From Anaerolineales bacterium UBA6128 (GTDB lineage: Bacteria > Chloroflexota > Anaerolineae > UBA1429): a stretch of 13,879 nt of DNA. Position numbers and translations under genes: made by a program. Of the stretch, positions 6,957 through 13,879 are shown in pieces. The stretch covers positions 1-13,879 of the forward strand of contig DIVQ01000229.1 of NCBI GenBank assembly GCA_002423325.1. The letters are read 5' to 3'. Within the stretch, counting starts at the first letter, position 1. The number at the start of each line of letters is the position of its first letter. A model generated the notes under the pieces. It saw nothing but the letters and a program-made list of their open reading frames with translations, was not told the origin of the DNA and did no database searches.

Positions 6957-7496
6957 CTAGGCGCCCTGTGACGTGAATCGGTACTGCACGACGCCGGTCT
7001 CGTCGGCGCTGTAGTGCCCGTAGACCAGCTGACCGTGCCAGCCCGGCCCCAGAATGCGCGGCAGCAGGCAGGGCAGGTCGTCGACCAGGGACTCGGCCAG
7101 GCTGCCGCGCCCTGCGAGGACGTCGGGCAGCGGGTACCAGGCCAGCGCGCCCTCTGCGCTCGGCAAAAGGTCACGGCTGGGCGCCCCGGCCACAAAGACG
7201 AACAGCAGCACGCCCGGTCCGCCGTTGGCATCCCCGTCGATCTGGACGAGGGCGCGCAACTCGGGGGCGGCAACCTCCAGGCCGGTCTCCTCCAGCACCT
7301 CGCGGCGCACGGCAGACAGGGGATCCTCACCACGCTCCAGGTGCCCACCCACGCCGTTGAGCCGATCGCGCCACAGGCGCTTGCCGGGCGCGCCGCGCAG
7401 CAATAGCAGATCGTCGCCCTGCGTCAGAAAGCAGAGCGTGCGCGGGATGACGGTGTATCGAAGGTTCTGGCGCGTGCCCTGGTCGTCGCGATGCAT
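6957..7496 (-). CDS. Nudix hydrolase
   Basis: A 179-residue enzyme expected to hydrolyse nucleoside diphosphates linked to another moiety. A perfect Nudix box GX5EX7REUXEEXGU spans residues 51-73 (GHLERGE, then REVLEETGL), carrying the metal-binding glutamates. The preceding KRLWRDRLNGVGG resembles MutT/8-oxo-dGTP-type members, but substrate specificity cannot be fixed. The start ATG at 7496 follows AAGGAGG by only 4 nt; a longer open frame upstream is compositionally poor and runs antisense to the channel gene. Divergent from the Amt-like gene, with 97 bp between starts. Stop is TAG. Confidence 0.88.
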   Translation of the reverse strand: MHRDDQGTRQNLRYTVIPRTLCFLTQGDDLLLLRGAPGKRLWRDRLNGVGGHLERGEDPLSAVRREVLEETGLEVAAPELRALVQIDGDANGGPGVLLFVFVAGAPSRDLLPSAEGALAWYPLPDVLAGRGSLAESLVDDLPCLLPRILGPGWHGQLVYGHYSADETGVVQYRFTSQGA

Positions 7497-7535
7497 ACGG
7501 CCTCCTTCTTGATGCTGTGCCGTCGGCGACGGGCG

Positions 7536-7564
7536 TTGACGCGGACCCCGCGATCGCGTAAGAT
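7536..7564 (+). promoter_or_regulatory. Promoter of Amt-like gene
   Basis: TTGACG (7536-7541), a 17-nt spacer, then TAAGAT (7559-7564). A start near 7571 gives a leader of about 23 nt with a modest Shine-Dalgarno (AGAGG) before the ATG at 7594. Confidence 0.6.
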
Positions 7565-7593
7565 GCCGTCGACCGACACGATAGAGGTCTGCC

Positions 7594-9048
7594 ATGTCCG
7601 ACAAACGCCCGCTGTCAGTGGTGCTCCTGAGCGCTCTGTTGTTGCTGGCCGCTGCGCCTGCGGCGCGCGCCGCCGCTGGGCCCGATCTCCGCACCCAGGC
7701 CGGTCTGACCAGCTATTCACTGGCCTGGCTGCTGCCACTGGGCGTGGCGCTGTTGGCGGTGGGGGTCAGTCAACCCTCGCGCGCCCACCAGGTGGCCACT
7801 TCACTTCCGTTGGCGCTGGCCGCGGCCTGTGGCGGCTATGCGCTGAGCGGCTTTGCCTTCCATTTCGGCGGCCTGGGCCTGGTCAGCGCCGATCCCGCCT
7901 TTGGCGCCTGGCTGGCAGAGTGGTCGCCGCTGGACCTGGTGCTGGGCGACGGCTGGGGCCTGCTGGGCTTGCGCGGCTTTGCCCTGCGCGACGATGTGAT
8001 GTCGCCCGCCGCTTGGAACCTGTTCCTGACAGAACTGCCGTTGGTGACGACGGCCGTGTTACTCCCCCTGGTCGCGCTGGACGAACGCGTTCCGCGGCTG
8101 CCAGCGTTGGCGATGGCCTTCCTCGTCGCGGCGCTGGTCTATCCGCTGATGGGCAACTGGGTGCGCGGCGGCGGATGGCTGATGCATCTGGGCCAGACGC
8201 TGGGTCTTGCCCAGGGTTACCGCGACGACGGCTTGGTCTCCCTGCACTTGGTGGGCGCTGGCGCGACGCTTGCGGCGCTCGTGGCGCTGAGGCGCACCGC
8301 CCTGGGGCGCCCGCGCATCACCGAGCCCGAGCTGCCTCCAGCCTACCTGCCACTCGGCCTGCTGACCGGCGCGCTGCTGGCTACCATCGGCTGGTGCAGC
8401 GTGCTGCTCAACCCGTCAGTGGGGCCTGCACTGGACCCGCTTGCGGCGCTGCCGCGTTTGTTGGCTGCGCTGTCGGGCAGCGTGCTGGGCGCGTCGTTCT
8501 ACGGCTGGCTGGTGCGTGGCAAGCCCGATGCCGCGCTGACCGGCCGAGCGATGTTCGCGGGGCTGGTCGTCGTGAGCGCCGCCATCGGCAGCCTGCCGCT
8601 CTGGATGGCCGCATTGATGGGCGCCGCCACCGGCCTGCTGCTGGCGCCCGCGATGTACGTTGTCGAACAGGGGCTCGGCCTGGACGACCGGGCTGCGGTC
8701 CTCAGCGTGCACGGCCTGGCGGCCGTCGCCGGCCTGCTGCTGGCGGCGGCGCTGGGCGGCGGGCTGCGTCAGCTCTACGCCCAACTGGTCGGCGTGGGCT
8801 CGCTGCTGGTGCTGGCCGCGCTCGTGCCCTGGATGCTGTTCGCGTTGGTGGCGCGAGCCTTTGCGCTGCCGACAGCGGTGGCCGAGGCCGTGCGGGCGCG
8901 CGCCGCGTCGCGCGCGGAGGCCCGGCATGCGCGCGCTCAGGCGCGTTTGCGGGGCCAGGCGCCCACGCTCTGGCAGCGGCTACATCGCGCGTACAGACGG
9001 CGCGCTGCGGAGGCCGCGCGGCGCCTGATGGCGCGCCCTAACCGCTAG
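7594..9048 (+). CDS. Divergent ammonium transporter (Amt/Rh) family membrane protein
   Basis: 484 residues: a signal-peptide-like N-terminus (hydrophobic core, then APAARA-AAGPD), a hydrophobic core with some ten or eleven membrane segments, and an Arg/Ala-rich cytoplasmic tail from about 430. The Amt layout is recognisable: LVYPLMGNWVRGGGWLMHLG, the central HLVGAGATLAALVALRR, GKPDAALTGRAMFAGLVVV, and LDDRAAVLSVHGLAAVAGLLL. Both pore histidines (SLHLVG and SVHGLA) are present. Other family blocks are altered: DFAG reads RDDG, and the GWFGFNPGS block reads GWCSVLLNPS. Ammonium conduction is therefore plausible but unproven; a sensor-like role is also possible. No PII (glnB) gene is adjacent. 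Stop TAG shares CTAG with the convergent thpR stop. Confidence 0.78.
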   Translation: MSDKRPLSVVLLSALLLLAAAPAARAAAGPDLRTQAGLTSYSLAWLLPLGVALLAVGVSQPSRAHQVATSLPLALAAACGGYALSGFAFHFGGLGLVSADPAFGAWLAEWSPLDLVLGDGWGLLGLRGFALRDDVMSPAAWNLFLTELPLVTTAVLLPLVALDERVPRLPALAMAFLVAALVYPLMGNWVRGGGWLMHLGQTLGLAQGYRDDGLVSLHLVGAGATLAALVALRRTALGRPRITEPELPPAYLPLGLLTGALLATIGWCSVLLNPSVGPALDPLAALPRLLAALSGSVLGASFYGWLVRGKPDAALTGRAMFAGLVVVSAAIGSLPLWMAALMGAATGLLLAPAMYVVEQGLGLDDRAAVLSVHGLAAVAGLLLAAALGGGLRQLYAQLVGVGSLLVLAALVPWMLFALVARAFALPTAVAEAVRARAASRAEARHARAQARLRGQAPTLWQRLHRAYRRRAAEAARRLMARPNR

Positions 9049-9638
9049 CTCTGCAGCGCGGCGCGGTGCAGAGGCGTGTAGCGCGGACCCTCCGGGCGCA
9101 GATCGCTGCTGAACAGAACGACCTCGCGCACCAGCATCTGCGCCAGTGAAACGTCGGCGGCCGGTTGGTGCGCGGCGACGCTGCGTCCCAGCGCCTCGAT
9201 CTCAACAGACGCGGCCCCTTGGCGGACGCGCGCCAGTGTCAGATGTGGCGCAAAGGCGCGCCCTTCGCGCGGGTATCCCAGCGCTTCCAAGTTCAGCTCG
9301 ATATCGCGCTGCAGGGCCCGCAGTGCGCCGCTCTGTTCGTGGACGCCCGCCCAGACCACGCGCGGTCGGCGCGTGTTGGGAAAGCAGCCCAGCCCCCGCA
9401 GTTGCAGCGTAAAGGGCGCTCGCCGCGCGCAGGTCACGTCGAGCGCCCGCGCGATGTCCGCGATGCGCTCGGAGGGCACGTCGCCCAAAAACTTGAGTGT
9501 CAAGTGCGCGATCTCGGGCTGAACCCAGCGTCCCGCGACGCCGCCCGGTGCGCTGCGCAACCCGCTCTGCAGGCGCGCCAGGGCATCGAGTAACGCGCGG
9601 CTTGATTCGATGGCAACAAAGGCGCGCACAGGGGGCAT
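9045..9638 (-). CDS. thpR: RNA 2',3'-cyclic phosphodiesterase
   Basis: A 197-residue 2H phosphoesterase (LigT/ThpR). Both catalytic HxTx motifs are present: HLTL at residues 45-48 and HLTL at 132-135. RAFVAIE at the N-terminus and FLGDVP after the first motif are typical. The family opens 2',3'-cyclic phosphate ends of RNA. The ATG at 9638 comes one base after the amidohydrolase stop and follows GAGGAGG, so the genes are cotranscribed and probably coupled; an upstream in-frame extension overlaps the amidohydrolase and is rejected. Stop TAG overlaps the Amt-like gene stop by 4 bp. Confidence 0.92.
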   Translation of the reverse strand: MPPVRAFVAIESSRALLDALARLQSGLRSAPGGVAGRWVQPEIAHLTLKFLGDVPSERIADIARALDVTCARRAPFTLQLRGLGCFPNTRRPRVVWAGVHEQSGALRALQRDIELNLEALGYPREGRAFAPHLTLARVRQGAASVEIEALGRSVAAHQPAADVSLAQMLVREVVLFSSDLRPEGPRYTPLHRAALQS

Positions 9639-9639
9639 C

Positions 9640-10503
9640 CTAGACCTCCTCAACGCGCGACGCAGTGTTGCGCAGGGCGCGACAGGCATTGCCGCCCAGC
9701 AGGCGCGCCAACTCGTCGGGGGCCAGCGCAAGCCGCCGTACGCGGCGCAGAAAGCGGCTCTGGCGCATGAGTGGATAGTCGCTGCCCCACAGCAGGCGCT
9801 CGGGCACCCACGTCAGCATGTGCTGCAGGGCGATATCCTCGTACAACAGCGGGCTGGCGGCGGTGTCATAGTAGACGTTGCTTAGTGCGGCGCGCACCTT
9901 GGGCATCAGCTCGTAGAAGGGCAGCCCGCCGCCCAGATGAGCGAACACCAGGCGGTTGTGCGGGTAGCGTTGCGCCACGTCCAGGGCCTCGCGGGGTCCC
10001 TGGTCGCACTTGCCGGGATAGGTGTGGCCCAGTTGCTCGTTGACATGCAGCATCACCGGCACATCGGCTTCGCGCGCCAGCGCCATCAATGGGTCGAGCG
10101 CGGACGCGTCGGCGAGCGCGTAGCCCTGGCCGGTGGGCATCAGTTCGCCGATGCCGGCCGCGCCGGCGCCCAGCGCGCGCTCAGCCTCGGCGAGGCCCGG
10201 GGCGCCCGCCGCTGGATTTGTCACGGCGAAGGGGATCAGGCGCTCGGGAGCGTCTTGCGCGGCGGCGAGCACATAGTCGTTGCAGGCGGCGCACAAGTCG
10301 GGATCGGCAAAGGCAAAGCCGAACGTGACGGAGCGCGCCACACCGGCGTCCTCCATCGAGGCCAGCAACTGGTCGGCGTCGGCCAGTCGGGCGCCGGGAT
10401 CGCAGTACAGCAGCGCAAAGTGAGCATCGCGCTCGCAATAGGCGCTGCGGTGGCGCAAGATGTCCGTGGGCATGATGTGGGTGTGAAAGTCAACGATGTC
10501 CAT
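9640..10503 (-). CDS. Amidohydrolase family 2 (metal-dependent TIM-barrel hydrolase)
   Basis: A 287-residue Amidohydro_2 (ACMSD/decarboxylase-like) protein. Metal-site residues are complete: DFHTH (HxH at 7 and 9), the His in VMLHVNE, FAHLGGGLPFYEL, and the Asp in LLWGSDYP. Such enzymes hydrolyse or decarboxylate small carboxylated substrates; the substrate is unknown. The start is taken as the ATG at 10503 because MDIVDFHTH begins the fold. An in-frame ATG at 10551 would add 16 residues but lies upstream of the predicted -35. There is no Shine-Dalgarno, and the promoter -10 box ends 7 nt before the A, indicating a leaderless mRNA. First gene of an operon with thpR. Stop is TAG. Confidence 0.88.
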   Translation of the reverse strand: MDIVDFHTHIMPTDILRHRSAYCERDAHFALLYCDPGARLADADQLLASMEDAGVARSVTFGFAFADPDLCAACNDYVLAAAQDAPERLIPFAVTNPAAGAPGLAEAERALGAGAAGIGELMPTGQGYALADASALDPLMALAREADVPVMLHVNEQLGHTYPGKCDQGPREALDVAQRYPHNRLVFAHLGGGLPFYELMPKVRAALSNVYYDTAASPLLYEDIALQHMLTWVPERLLWGSDYPLMRQSRFLRRVRRLALAPDELARLLGGNACRALRNTASRVEEV

Positions 10504-10509
10504 GGCGCC

Positions 10510-10538
10510 ATTGTCGACTGCGCAACGCGGACTGTCAA
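10510..10538 (-). promoter_or_regulatory. Promoter of amidohydrolase-thpR operon (leaderless)
   Basis: On the minus strand TTGACA (10538-10533), 17-nt spacer, GACAAT (10515-10510). The expected start, about 7 nt on, is the A of the ATG at 10503. Confidence 0.58.
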
Positions 10539-10543
10539 ATGGG

Positions 10544-10573
10544 TTGGACATTGGCCGAGGTTCGGGCTATAGT
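10544..10573 (+). promoter_or_regulatory. Promoter of diacylglycerol-kinase-family gene (leaderless)
   Basis: TTGGAC (10544-10549), 18-nt spacer, TATAGT (10568-10573). The expected start at about 10580 is the A of the ATG; no Shine-Dalgarno precedes it. Confidence 0.58.
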
Positions 10574-10579
10574 AGCGCC

Positions 10580-11623
10580 ATGCGCACACTGGTGATCTAC
10601 AATCCGGTTGCCGGCCAGCACGATGTGGTGCGGAGCCTCGAGGAGGCCCTGGCTTATTTGCGCACCCAGGGCCACGACGTCACTGTGCGCCGGACGCTGG
10701 GCGGCGGCGATGCCACCACCTTTGCACGCGAGGCCGTGGCCGAGCAGTTCGATATGGTGATCGCCGCCGGCGGCGACGGCACGGTGGGCGAAGTAGTCAA
10801 TGGGCTGGCGGGCACGGAGTGCATCCTGGGCGTGCTGCCGTTGGGCACGGCCAACGTCTGGGCACGCACGCTGGGGCTGCCGCTCTGGAGTCATGGCCGT
10901 GCGCAGACGTCGCTGCTGGACGCCGCCAAGGCGTTGCTGTCGGGCGAGGTGCATCGCATCGACCTGGGCAAGTGTGCCGAGCACTATTTTATCCTCTGGT
11001 CGGGCATTGGCTTTGACGCCGAGGTGACACGCCAGGTAGAACCTCACCGCGAGATGCGCCGCAACCTGGGCAACATCACCTACTATGTGGCGATGGTTGC
11101 GCTGGGGTTTACCCTGCGCGGCACGCGGGTGACGATTGTCATCGACGGCAAGGCGATGCGCCAGCGCGCCTTTCTGATCGTGGTCTCCAACGTACAGCTC
11201 TACGGCGGGTCGGTGATGGTGGCGCCCCAAGCCCAGTTGGACGACGGCTATCTGGACGTGTATGTGTTCAAGGGCAGCAATGCGTTGGACGCCGCGGGCC
11301 AACTGATCAACGTCTTTGCGGGGAGGCACCTGCAGGATCCCAGTATTGAAACCTACCGTGCCAAGACTGTCTCTATTCGCGCGGACAAGCCGCTGCCGCT
11401 GCACATTGATGGCGAGCCCTGCGGCTACACACCCGCGGATATCACCGTCGTGCCCAGGGCCCTGCGTGTGCTGATGCCGACCTCGGCGTCACCGTCGCTG
11501 TTTGAGGGCAGCAACCCCGAGCAGCCGGTGCGCGCTGCCGGCACGACGGTTGGTTGGGTTGAAAAGGGCAAGCAGTTGTACTCTGATTGGGAACAACGAC
11601 GTCACCTGCCTCCTCGCGAATAG
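10580..11623 (+). CDS. Diacylglycerol kinase / YegS-like lipid kinase family protein
   Basis: A 347-residue DAGK-catalytic-domain protein expected to phosphorylate a lipid or sphingoid-type alcohol with ATP on the inner membrane face. Seen are YNPVAG at 7-12, the nucleotide-binding GGDGTVGEVVNGL at 64-76, PLGTANVWARTLGLP at 87-101, GIGFDAEV, and HIDGEPCGYTPADITV near the C-terminus. The start at 10580 fits the fold (MRTLVIYNPVAG); an upstream ATG at 10496 is rejected because its extension overlaps the divergent gene and its promoter. About 45 C-terminal residues beyond the domain are unremarkable. The exact lipid substrate is unknown. Stop is TAG; the next gene starts 80 bp later. Confidence 0.9.
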   Translation: MRTLVIYNPVAGQHDVVRSLEEALAYLRTQGHDVTVRRTLGGGDATTFAREAVAEQFDMVIAAGGDGTVGEVVNGLAGTECILGVLPLGTANVWARTLGLPLWSHGRAQTSLLDAAKALLSGEVHRIDLGKCAEHYFILWSGIGFDAEVTRQVEPHREMRRNLGNITYYVAMVALGFTLRGTRVTIVIDGKAMRQRAFLIVVSNVQLYGGSVMVAPQAQLDDGYLDVYVFKGSNALDAAGQLINVFAGRHLQDPSIETYRAKTVSIRADKPLPLHIDGEPCGYTPADITVVPRALRVLMPTSASPSLFEGSNPEQPVRAAGTTVGWVEKGKQLYSDWEQRRHLPPRE

Positions 11624-11702
11624 GTCGGCATCGCAGCCGGATCTCTCGTGCGCCGTGGGGCGGCGGTCCTCGTGGGCGCCTCGCGATCGCGGGCAGGGGT
11701 GA

Positions 11703-13879
11703 ATGAAGGCCATGCGTCGAGTTTGCCTGATCGCGCTGATCATCTGCATTACCCAGGTTTGGTCTCCCGACGCGTCAGCAGAGGGTCTCAACCCGTCGGC
11801 TGGCGCGCCTCTGTGCCTCAGCGCCGTCCCCGGCCCCGATCTGACCCCGCAGTTGGCCATCGACCCGAACGGCCGCGCCCTGGTCGTCTGGAAGCACACG
11901 GCGCCCGGCAATGACAGCGCGGGCGTCGCGCTTGCGCGGGCGCCCGGCTGGACGGTGCATACGCTCACGAGCTTGCCGGTCGAGTGGATTGAGTCGATCG
12001 ATCTGCAACTGCCGACGCCCGGGGCAGATGGCTACCTGCTCTGGACGGTCGCGGGTGGCGTGCCTCAGCGCGTCGCGTGGGAGAGTACCCAACTGCCGCT
12101 CGACCAGCCCGCCGCCACGACGCCTTCCCCGCTGGACGCGCCCGCCGAAGCCCTGACGCTGCTGGATGGGCTTGGCGGCATCCACAGCGCTTGGCTGCGT
12201 GACAACGCAATCCGCTATCTGGCCCAGCCGGCCATCTCGGTGACGTTGCCTATCACGCTGCCGGTGGTCGATGGCAGTTTGGCTCTGACACTGGACAGCG
12301 CTCAGCAGCCCCACTATGCGCTGGTGGCGCGCGCCGAGTCGGGTGCACAGAGCCTGCTGTACCTGCATGCCGACGCTGCGCCAGTAGCCGTCGCTGAGGC
12401 CGACGACATCGGCGATATACGGCTCTGGCTGGGACCCAAGGGCCAGGGGCACATCGTCTGGCGAGCGGATGGGGCGCTATTTCACGCCGCCAGCGACAAC
12501 TGGGACGGCGTGCAGCGCCTGCTGGAGAGCGCGCCGCGCGCCGACCAGTGGGCGGCCGCCGCCGGCCCTGACGAGACGCTGCATCTGGCCTGGATGTCCG
12601 AGGGCACCCTCAGTTATGCCATCGCGACGGCGTCCGGCTTGGTAGCCAGCCGTTCTCTGTTGGCCGTGCCCAGCGCCGCCGGCGTACAGCTCGCGATTGA
12701 CGCCTGGAACCGCAGCCACGTGGCTTGGTCGGCGCCCGATGACGAGGGCGACTGGGAGGTCTACTATTTGCCGCCGGCGCCGCGCAGCACGCAACTGGCC
12801 GTGACCGCGCCGGCCGCGGGCGAGACGCTGATCGGCGATGCCCGCGTGCAGTTGGTCACCAACGGCCCCGCCGACCAGCTTGAGCGGGTGGAGTGTTACC
12901 TGCAAGAGTCGTGGGACCCGGAGGTCGCGCCTCCGGAGAACGGCGGCGCGCTGCCGTACCTGGGGGCTGATACCGACGGGTCGGATGGCTGGTCACTGGC
13001 CCTCCCGATGGCCGTGCTGCGCGCGGGCCCAGCCTATCGGGTGATTGCCTACGGTGTCGATGCGCAGGGACTGAGCGTTCGCGCGCTGGGCGGCTGGTTT
13101 TACGCACAGCCAGCAGGAACGGCCTGGGCGCAGCCGACGGGCGTCTACCGCGGGAATAGCCAGTTAGCGATTGGCTCGGACGGCGTGCTGACCGCTACGC
13201 TGCCGCTGGTCGTCGCGCTGCAGCCTGAGGTTGACGGCCTGGCCGAGCAGGCGGCGCGCGAGAGCGCCCCAAGCCTGCTCCTGGCGACCGATCCACTGAC
13301 GTCAGCGCTGTCATTCGATAGCCGGCTGCTTTCCGATGGCGCCTATCGCGTGCTGGTGGGCGAGCGCGCCTCGACGCCCGAGAGCGGCGCACTGGACGCA
13401 ACGGTCCAGATCTCGAACGCGCTGCCGCCGCGCGTGCGCGTGACGGCCCCCAGCACCAGGGCGGTGCTCAACACGAGTGTGTATGCCGCAGCCGATGCCA
13501 GCGATCCGGATGGCGAGGTGAGGCGCGTCGATTTCTACCTGGAGCGCCAACGGCCGCTGCTCGAGACACCTGCAAGTGGCCAAGTGCTGTCCACGACGCC
13601 TGAGCGCGTCTGGCTGGCCAGCGACAGCGACGGCAGCAATGGCTGGGGCGTGCGCGTGCCCGTGATTCAGGCGTATGATGGCAATGACTGGACGGTGCGC
13701 GCTGTCGCCTATGATGACCAGGATCTGTCGAGCAGCGCGCTGTCGCAAGGCGCTTTTACGATCCTGGCACAACCTCGGCCGCTGCTGCGCTTGCTGTCGC
13801 CCGCGCCCGGAGACGTCGTGACGGGCGTGCAGCCGGTGGCGATGATCGCCACGCAGCAGCCTCTCGATGAGGCGGCAGC
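11703..13879 (+). CDS. Secreted protein with propeller-like repeats and Ig-like repeats (3' end outside window)
   Basis: The frame is open to the window end (725 codons visible). ATG 11703 (MKAMRRVCLIAL) or ATG 11712 may start it; both give a signal peptide with a basic head, hydrophobic core and ASA-E cleavage site near residue 26. Residues 45-360 carry about seven irregular units, many with a His/Trp turn such as ALVVW, YLLW, HSAW, HIVW, HLAW and HVAW, suggesting a seven-bladed beta-propeller (inference). From 366 on are Ig-like modules: AVTAPAAGETLIGDARV (366-382), VRVTAPSTRAVLNTSVYAAAD (578-598) with DPDGEVRRVDFYL, and LRLLSPAPGDVVTG (695-708). The first two also share a later block (DTDGSDGW, 423-430; SDSDGSNGW, 640-648). 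No catalytic motif was found. A cell-surface or extracellular binding protein is likely; function is unknown. This gene explains the whole of 11.7-13.9 kb. Confidence 0.85.
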   Translation, partial: MKAMRRVCLIALIICITQVWSPDASAEGLNPSAGAPLCLSAVPGPDLTPQLAIDPNGRALVVWKHTAPGNDSAGVALARAPGWTVHTLTSLPVEWIESIDLQLPTPGADGYLLWTVAGGVPQRVAWESTQLPLDQPAATTPSPLDAPAEALTLLDGLGGIHSAWLRDNAIRYLAQPAISVTLPITLPVVDGSLALTLDSAQQPHYALVARAESGAQSLLYLHADAAPVAVAEADDIGDIRLWLGPKGQGHIVWRADGALFHAASDNWDGVQRLLESAPRADQWAAAAGPDETLHLAWMSEGTLSYAIATASGLVASRSLLAVPSAAGVQLAIDAWNRSHVAWSAPDDEGDWEVYYLPPAPRSTQLAVTAPAAGETLIGDARVQLVTNGPADQLERVECYLQESWDPEVAPPENGGALPYLGADTDGSDGWSLALPMAVLRAGPAYRVIAYGVDAQGLSVRALGGWFYAQPAGTAWAQPTGVYRGNSQLAIGSDGVLTATLPLVVALQPEVDGLAEQAARESAPSLLLATDPLTSALSFDSRLLSDGAYRVLVGERASTPESGALDATVQISNALPPRVRVTAPSTRAVLNTSVYAAADASDPDGEVRRVDFYLERQRPLLETPASGQVLSTTPERVWLASDSDGSNGWGVRVPVIQAYDGNDWTVRAVAYDDQDLSSSALSQGAFTILAQPRPLLRLLSPAPGDVVTGVQPVAMIATQQPLDEAA

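Noticed and set aside
7491..9041. 516-codon open frame in another frame over the Amt-like gene
   Set aside because: Arg/Gly/Ala-rich translation with no fold features; the overlapping frame has clear Amt motifs and membrane segments.
11624..11702. Possible terminator or promoter between lipid kinase and secreted-protein genes
   Set aside because: No stem followed by a T-run and no convincing -35/-10 pair; the genes may be cotranscribed.

Overview
The window is GC-rich, gene-dense bacterial chromosome with eleven protein-coding genes plus a long secreted-protein gene that runs off the right edge; no rRNA, tRNA, CRISPR array or insertion sequence was recognised. Pro/Thr-rich linkers, a DUF362 protein, a divergent Amt-type channel and a large propeller/Ig-like exoprotein suggest an uncultured Chloroflexota (Anaerolineae-like) organism. 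That placement is an inference from gene style, not a proven assignment.

Left part (1-3.7 kb): the 3' part of a DUF362 gene (+) converges, across a hairpin terminator near 1000-1034, on two minus-strand genes. These are a class III (glutamate-1-semialdehyde aminomutase-like) aminotransferase and, 58-59 bp downstream of it, a membrane-anchored 5'-nucleotidase-like phosphoesterase. The phosphoesterase frame is interrupted by one in-frame UGA (codon 85) inside a C-G-G-UGA motif. A perfect 7-bp hairpin with a GUC loop begins 18 nt after the UGA, as expected for a bacterial SECIS element. The preferred reading is a selenoprotein, and it is the most interesting item here; a nonsense mutation remains the main alternative.

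Middle (3.7-7.5 kb): a minus-strand operon holds a class I aminotransferase, an ABC ATPase and an ABC-2 permease. It is driven by a near-consensus promoter (TTGACA-17-TATACT) and has a roughly 100-nt leader carrying a strong inverted repeat. A Nudix hydrolase gene lies upstream on the same strand.

Right part (7.5-13.9 kb): a divergent Amt/Rh-like channel gene (+) ends tail-to-tail with a thpR gene, the two stop codons sharing one CTAG. thpR is the second gene of an operon behind an amidohydrolase. The amidohydrolase and a divergently transcribed diacylglycerol-kinase-family gene share a 76-bp gap in which both predicted transcripts would start at the A of their start codons (leaderless). Last comes a signal-peptide-bearing protein with propeller-like repeats followed by Ig-like repeats, cut by the window end.

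Nine of the eleven complete stop codons are TAG. The two TGA stops are those of the putative selenoprotein gene and of the ABC ATPase, whose stop overlaps the next start.
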